From an uncultured Corynebacterium sp. (GTDB lineage: Bacteria; Actinomycetota; Actinomycetes; Mycobacteriales; Mycobacteriaceae): DNA of 26,779 bases. The stretch spans positions 1-26,779 of the forward strand of contig NZ_CAMQAZ010000031.1 in assembly GCF_946998835.1 (NCBI RefSeq). The letters are read 5' to 3'. The translations under genes were made by a program, and so were the position numbers. Positions 23,664 through 26,779 of this stretch are shown here, piece after piece (positions within the stretch are counted from its first letter, which is position 1; every line of letters starts with the position of its first letter). The notes under the pieces are model-generated. The model did not search any database. It was not told the origin of the DNA and worked only from the letters and a program-made list of their open reading frames with translations.

Positions 23664-24929
23664 ATGGCACTGGTTGTGCAGAAGTACGGTGGTTCATCCC
23701 TGGAGAGCGCCGAACGCATTCGTCGTGTTGCAGAACGAATTGTGGAAACCAAAAAGCAGGGCAATGACGTCGTGGTTGTGTGCTCGGCAATGGGCGACAC
23801 CACCGATGAGCTTCTGGACCTCGCTGAGCAGGTCAACCCGGTCCCGCCGGGACGCGAGATGGATATGCTCCTGACCGCCGGTGAGCGTATTTCTAATGCG
23901 CTGGTCGCTATGGCGATTGCAAGCTTCGGCGCTTCGGCCCAGTCCTTCACCGGATCGCAGGCCGGTGTGATTACTACGGAGCGCCACGGCAACGCCCGCA
24001 TTATTGAGGTCACTCCGGGTCGTGTCCGCGAGGCCCTCGATGAAGGCCATATCTGCCTGGTGGCCGGTTTCCAAGGCGTCAACCGCGAGACCAAGGACGT
24101 CACTACGCTGGGTCGCGGTGGCTCGGATACCACTGCGGTTGCTCTCGCTGCAGCGCTGGAGGCAGACGTCTGCGAGATTTACTCCGACGTGGATGGCGTG
24201 TACACCGCAGACCCGCGCATCGTGCCGGATGCCCAGCGCTTGGACACCATTTCCTTCGAAGAGATGCTGGAAATGGCCGCGGTCGGCGCGAAGATTTTGC
24301 AGCTGCGAAGTGTCGAATACGCCCGCGCGTTTAATGTCCCGTTGCGTGTGCGTTCGTCGTATAGCAATGACCTTGGCACCCTTGTTGATGGATCGATGGA
24401 GGATATCCCTATGGAAGAAGCAGTTCTGACTGGTGTGGCGCATGACCGCTCCGAAGCGAAGGTGACCGTGCTGGGCATTCCGGATGATCCGGGCCAGGCG
24501 GCGAAGATGTTCCGCGCGGTTGCGGATGCGGAGATTAACATCGATATGGTACTGCAGAACGTCTCCACCATCGCGGACAACCGCACTGACATCACTTTTA
24601 CGTGCCCGCGCGAGGACGCTCCGAAGGCGATGGCGTTGCTGAAGAAGCTGCAGGCTGACAACGACTGGAAGGACGTGCTTTACGACGATCACGTGGGCAA
24701 GGTCTCCCTAGTCGGTGCTGGCATGAAGTCCCACCCGGGTGTGACCGCTACGTTCTGTGAGGCGCTCGCTGATGAGGGCGTGAACATCGACCTGATCTCC
24801 ACCTCTGAGATTCGCATCTCGGTGCTGGTTAATGACCAGGATGTCGATAAGTCTGTGAAGGCTCTGCACGACGCTTTCAATCTCGGTGGCGACACTGAGG
24901 CTGTTGTTTACGCTGGTACGGGACGTTAA
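23664..24929 (+). CDS. lysC: Aspartate kinase (alpha subunit frame)
   Basis: It phosphorylates aspartate as the first step toward lysine, threonine, methionine and diaminopimelate for the cell wall. The 421-residue protein starts with the kinase signature VQKYGGSSLESAERI, and has GRGGSDTTAVALA near 153-165, SDVDGVYTADPRI, and two C-terminal ACT domains (from about 265) that bind lysine and threonine. The ACT segment MVLQNVSTIADNRTDITFTC keeps Ser and Thr at the places where feedback-resistant corynebacterial mutants change, so normal feedback control is expected. ATG 23664 has GGAGG at 23650-23654; a TTG at 23637 would add nine residues and is unlikely. An internal start (24411) encodes the beta subunit. 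asd follows 9 bp on. Confidence 0.96.
   Translation: MALVVQKYGGSSLESAERIRRVAERIVETKKQGNDVVVVCSAMGDTTDELLDLAEQVNPVPPGREMDMLLTAGERISNALVAMAIASFGASAQSFTGSQAGVITTERHGNARIIEVTPGRVREALDEGHICLVAGFQGVNRETKDVTTLGRGGSDTTAVALAAALEADVCEIYSDVDGVYTADPRIVPDAQRLDTISFEEMLEMAAVGAKILQLRSVEYARAFNVPLRVRSSYSNDLGTLVDGSMEDIPMEEAVLTGVAHDRSEAKVTVLGIPDDPGQAAKMFRAVADAEINIDMVLQNVSTIADNRTDITFTCPREDAPKAMALLKKLQADNDWKDVLYDDHVGKVSLVGAGMKSHPGVTATFCEALADEGVNIDLISTSEIRISVLVNDQDVDKSVKALHDAFNLGGDTEAVVYAGTGR
24411..24929 (+). CDS. lysC: Aspartate kinase beta subunit from internal in-frame start
   Basis: An ATG at 24411 inside lysC is preceded by a strong GGAGG at 24398-24402, spaced 8 nt. It yields 172 residues beginning MEEAVLTGVAHDRSEAKV and consisting of the two ACT regulatory domains. 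In C. glutamicum the same internal start gives the beta subunit of the alpha2beta2 enzyme, also 172 residues as I recall it. The preserved site here supports the same design. Confidence 0.8.
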   Translation: MEEAVLTGVAHDRSEAKVTVLGIPDDPGQAAKMFRAVADAEINIDMVLQNVSTIADNRTDITFTCPREDAPKAMALLKKLQADNDWKDVLYDDHVGKVSLVGAGMKSHPGVTATFCEALADEGVNIDLISTSEIRISVLVNDQDVDKSVKALHDAFNLGGDTEAVVYAGTGR

Positions 24930-24938
24930 GGAGTTCTT

Positions 24939-25979
24939 ATGACCACGATTGCTGTTGTTGGTGCCACTGGCCAGGTTGGCCGTGTGATGCGTACGCTGCT
25001 GGCGGAGCGTGATTTCCCGGCCGATAAGGTTCGTTTCTTCGCTTCTGCTCGTAGTGCGGGCAAGGAGTTGGAGTTCCGCGGCGAGAAGATTGTCGTCGAG
25101 GATGTCGCGGCTACTTCTGACGAGGACCTGAAGGGCATTGATGTCGCGGTGTTCTCCGCTGGCGGCACGCTGTCGAAGGAGCAGGCTCCGCGTTTTGCGG
25201 CTGCTGGCGCTGTTGTTGTTGATAACTCGTCGGCGTGGCGTAAGGATCCGGAGGTCCCGCTGGTGGTCTCCGAGGTAAACCCGGATGCGTTGCAGGACAT
25301 TCCGAAGGGCATTGTCGCCAATCCGAACTGCACCACGATGGCCGCGATGCCGGTTCTCAAGCCGCTTCACGACGAGGCCGGGTTGCAGCGTCTGCGTGTG
25401 TCCTCCTATCAGGCGGTCTCGGGTTCGGGCCTTGCTGGTGTGAATACTCTGGCTGGCCAGGTGCGCGAGAACATCGACAACCTGGAGAAGCTGACCACTG
25501 ATGGTTCGGCTCTGGTTGCGGAGGACTTTGGTCCGTATGTCGCCCCGATTGCTTTCAACGCGCTGCCGGTGGCTGGAAACTTTGTTGATGACGGTTCACT
25601 GGAGACCGATGAGGAGCAGAAGCTCCGCAATGAGTCCCGCAAGATTCTGTCTATCCCTGAGCTGGCTGTTGCTGGTACTTGTGTGCGCGTTCCGGTGTTC
25701 ACTGGCCACACGCTGGTGATTCACGCTGAGTTTGAGAATGCTCTGTCCGTAGAGAAGGCAACCGAACTGCTGGAGTCCGCGCCGGGCGTGAAGGTCGTCG
25801 ACGTTCCGAATCCGCTTGCCGCCGCTGGTGTGGATGAGTCCCTGGTGGGTCGTATCCGTGTCGATCAGTCGGTTCCGGAGGGGCGTGGCCTGGTGCTGGT
25901 TGTCTCTGGCGACAATCTGCGTAAGGGCGCTGCTCTGAATACCATCCAGATTGCGGAGTTGTTGGTCGCTGACCAGTAG
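24939..25979 (+). CDS. asd: Aspartate-semialdehyde dehydrogenase
   Basis: NADPH-dependent reduction of aspartyl phosphate to aspartate semialdehyde, directly following LysC in the pathway. The 346-residue protein has the N-terminal Rossmann motif VVGATGQVG, the catalytic cysteine C131 in VANPNCTTM, and the acid/base histidine H257 in FTGHTL. AAGGAG at 24928-24933 overlaps the lysC stop region and lies 5 nt before ATG 24939, which suggests coupled translation. No diversion from the usual family length is seen. Confidence 0.96.
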   Translation: MTTIAVVGATGQVGRVMRTLLAERDFPADKVRFFASARSAGKELEFRGEKIVVEDVAATSDEDLKGIDVAVFSAGGTLSKEQAPRFAAAGAVVVDNSSAWRKDPEVPLVVSEVNPDALQDIPKGIVANPNCTTMAAMPVLKPLHDEAGLQRLRVSSYQAVSGSGLAGVNTLAGQVRENIDNLEKLTTDGSALVAEDFGPYVAPIAFNALPVAGNFVDDGSLETDEEQKLRNESRKILSIPELAVAGTCVRVPVFTGHTLVIHAEFENALSVEKATELLESAPGVKVVDVPNPLAAAGVDESLVGRIRVDQSVPEGRGLVLVVSGDNLRKGAALNTIQIAELLVADQ

Positions 25980-26050
25980 TTGAGCGCAGTACTTAAAAGC
26001 GCAAAAAGTTAAGCCTCGGCACTTAGCGAACTTCGTGCTCTCAATGACAA

Positions 26051-26102
26051 CTACTCCCCACTAGTCGGTAACTGATTTCTCAGTCCAACTAATGGGGAGC
26101 AG
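26051..26102. terminator. Long hairpin downstream of asd
   Basis: The 18-bp arms 26051-26068 and 26085-26102 (CTCCCCA.TAGT and inverse) enclose a second stem, ACTGA/TCAGT with a TTTC loop (26071-26084). The three mismatches are A-C on the plus strand but G-U wobbles in minus-strand RNA. It could stop asd transcription or act in a transcript from the right. No T-run adjoins it; a T7 run at 26131-26137 lies 30 bp further on. Confidence 0.4.
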
Positions 26103-26155
26103 TTCACATTTGTTGCGGTAGGGGGCCTATTTTTTTCTTATTGACGCCCACGCTT

Positions 26156-26180
26156 TCCGCTTGGCTGCAGCGCCAGCGGA
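26156..26180. repeat. Short hairpin
   Basis: TCCGC (26156-26160) pairs with GCGGA (26176-26180) and TGGC (26162-26165) with GCCA (26172-26175), with one bulged base. It has no T-run and its role is not evident. Confidence 0.4.
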
Positions 26181-26232
26181 ATGTGAGATTGTGCGAGCGC
26201 AGTGCTGGGGGGATTGCGTCACGGGAGGCGCC

Positions 26233-26348
26233 GGCGCCCTATTTGGCGGCGTGAGGATGTGCAGATGTCGCTAGACCGGGAATGCGTGGCCGACGGCGCC
26301 GTATTTGGGGCGCTAGCAGGGGTGAATGTCGCTAGAACGGGAATGCGT
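26233..26348. repeat. Diverged 61-62-bp tandem duplication
   Basis: Two units line up: GGCGCC.TATTTGG at 26233 and 26295, then ATGTCGCTAGA.CGGGAATG at 26265-26287 and 26326-26348. The end blocks are nearly identical and the middle has diverged. There is no convincing gene here. Confidence 0.7.
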
Positions 26349-26448
26349 TAAAGACACTGATTTGCAGCTCCGCAAAACTGCAGGTCAGGGAATTGTCGCA
26401 AAATTCGGAGGCGCGCCTGTGTTGAAAGATTCCCGTTCTAGCGACATT
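26325..26448. repeat. 20-bp perfect inverted repeat around an 84-bp centre
   Basis: ATGTCGCTAGAACGGGAAT at 26326-26344 (plus one base before it) is exactly inverted at 26429-26448. A further direct copy with one mismatch lies at 26265. Together they form a 124-bp unit with terminal inverted repeats, like a small non-autonomous element, but no target duplication is obvious. An open frame of 64 codons starts in the left arm and is probably accidental. Confidence 0.75.
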
Positions 26449-26525
26449 TCGACCTTCGAAGTGCAACTTTTCCGACAGTTGGTGCCACGAGTTGCAATAG
26501 CGCGAGCATCTCGGCACTGAGAGCC

Positions 26526-26636
26526 AGGGTGGCGAGGGTGGCTAGGGTGGCCAGGGCGGTGACAGTGGCCAGGGTGGCTAGGGTGGCCAGAGTGGCGTCG
26601 GGTGGCCAGCGTGGCGACGGTGGCCAGGGCGGCGAT
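26526..26636. repeat. Degenerate 9-bp minisatellite
   Basis: About 12 units of the type AGGGTGGCN follow each other, with small insertions. The period is a multiple of three, but every plus frame is soon broken and no start or ribosome site goes with it, so I see it as non-coding or as the remains of a repeat-coding gene. Confidence 0.75.
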
Positions 26637-26671
26637 GGAGTCGGTAGCGGCCGAGCAGGAAGCGGACTAAC

Positions 26672-26713
26672 TTAGGGTAGCCTGTTGTGTGGTTAGCCTT
26701 ACCTGTGTAATAT
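26672..26713 (+). promoter_or_regulatory. Promoter overlapped by two DtxR-like iron boxes
   Basis: TTGTGT (26685-26690) and TAATAT (26708-26713) are 17 bp apart. The stretch 26688-26706 matches the DtxR consensus TTAGGTTAGCCTAACCTAA at 13 of 19 positions by my count and fills the spacer. A second, weaker box at 26672-26690 (12 of 19) covers the -35. Iron-loaded DtxR would therefore block this promoter. The controlled gene or RNA lies at or beyond the right edge. Confidence 0.6.
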
Positions 26714-26733
26714 AGACCCGATTACTGTGTTGG

Positions 26734-26772
26734 CCGTAGCCGAAAGAGGCCATCAGTCTCTTGGGGCTACGG
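26734..26772 (+). other. Nested hairpin in the transcript of the iron-box promoter
   Basis: CCGTAGCC (26734-26741) pairs with GGCTACGG (26765-26772), enclosing AAGAG (26744-26748) with CTCTT (26758-26762). It lies about 15 bp after the predicted start site. The sequence after it reads GTACTTT at the window edge, so a T-run may continue beyond. It could be a 5' leader element or a short RNA. Confidence 0.5.
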
Positions 26773-26779
26773 GTACTTT

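Noticed and set aside
26326..26520. A 64-codon open frame starting MSLEREC
   Set aside because: Its start lies in a repeated motif and its middle in the inverted repeat, no ribosome site precedes it, and the neighbouring repeat copy gives an unrelated short frame.
26526..26636. CRISPR array
   Set aside because: The 9-bp units are contiguous with no spacers, and no cas gene is nearby.

Overview
The window looks like a chromosomal segment of a Corynebacterium of moderately high G+C. The evidence is gene content and order: aspT, a conserved unnamed gene, dnaX, ybaB, recR, gatD/murT, a dnaQ-like gene, leuA, a membrane transporter, lysC and asd follow one another much as I recall from corynebacterial chromosomes. 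GTG and TTG starts, weak or missing Shine-Dalgarno sites with likely leaderless starts, TANNNT -10 boxes and a DtxR-type iron box also fit. The species cannot be fixed from the sequence alone.

Layout. 1-490: small SRP RNA (ffs) with promoter and T-run terminator, then a repeat- and palindrome-rich stretch before a SulP/STAS anion transporter (542-2119). 2116-2748: unrecognised gene that converges on it with overlapping stop codons. 2968-9070: rightward housekeeping run of aspT, a SUFU-like protein, dnaX (with very long Gln/Pro/Ala/Asn linkers), ybaB and recR. 9125-12533: leftward group made of a DnaQ-like/BRCT protein that has lost its exonuclease residues, then murT and gatD (lipid II amidation). 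12883-13923: a PD-(D/E)XK (Vsr/DUF559-like) nuclease with an AbiEi-like N-terminus, flanked on both sides by directly oriented 72-bp palindromic repeats. 14058-15993: leuA with a leader peptide containing four consecutive Leu codons and a possible pseudoknot. 16255-21179: two translationally coupled YhgE/Pip membrane proteins. 21185-22099: class C-type sortase with no pilin genes nearby. 22170-23204: DMT-type transporter. 23664-25979: lysC (with the internal start for its beta subunit) and asd, with a third 72-bp repeat upstream. 25980-26779: about 800 bp without a convincing gene, packed with hairpins, a 62-bp tandem duplication, a 20-bp inverted repeat and a 9-bp minisatellite. It ends in a promoter overlapped by two DtxR-like boxes, followed by a stable nested hairpin.

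Working together. aspT, lysC and asd act in aspartate-family amino-acid and diaminopimelate supply; leuA commits carbon to leucine. MurT/GatD amidates lipid II, the sortase anchors surface proteins, and dnaX/ybaB/recR serve replication and recombination. The least explained items are the 72-bp repeat family, the iron-box promoter with its structured transcript, the leuA leader fold, the degenerate exonuclease and the repeat-rich right end.
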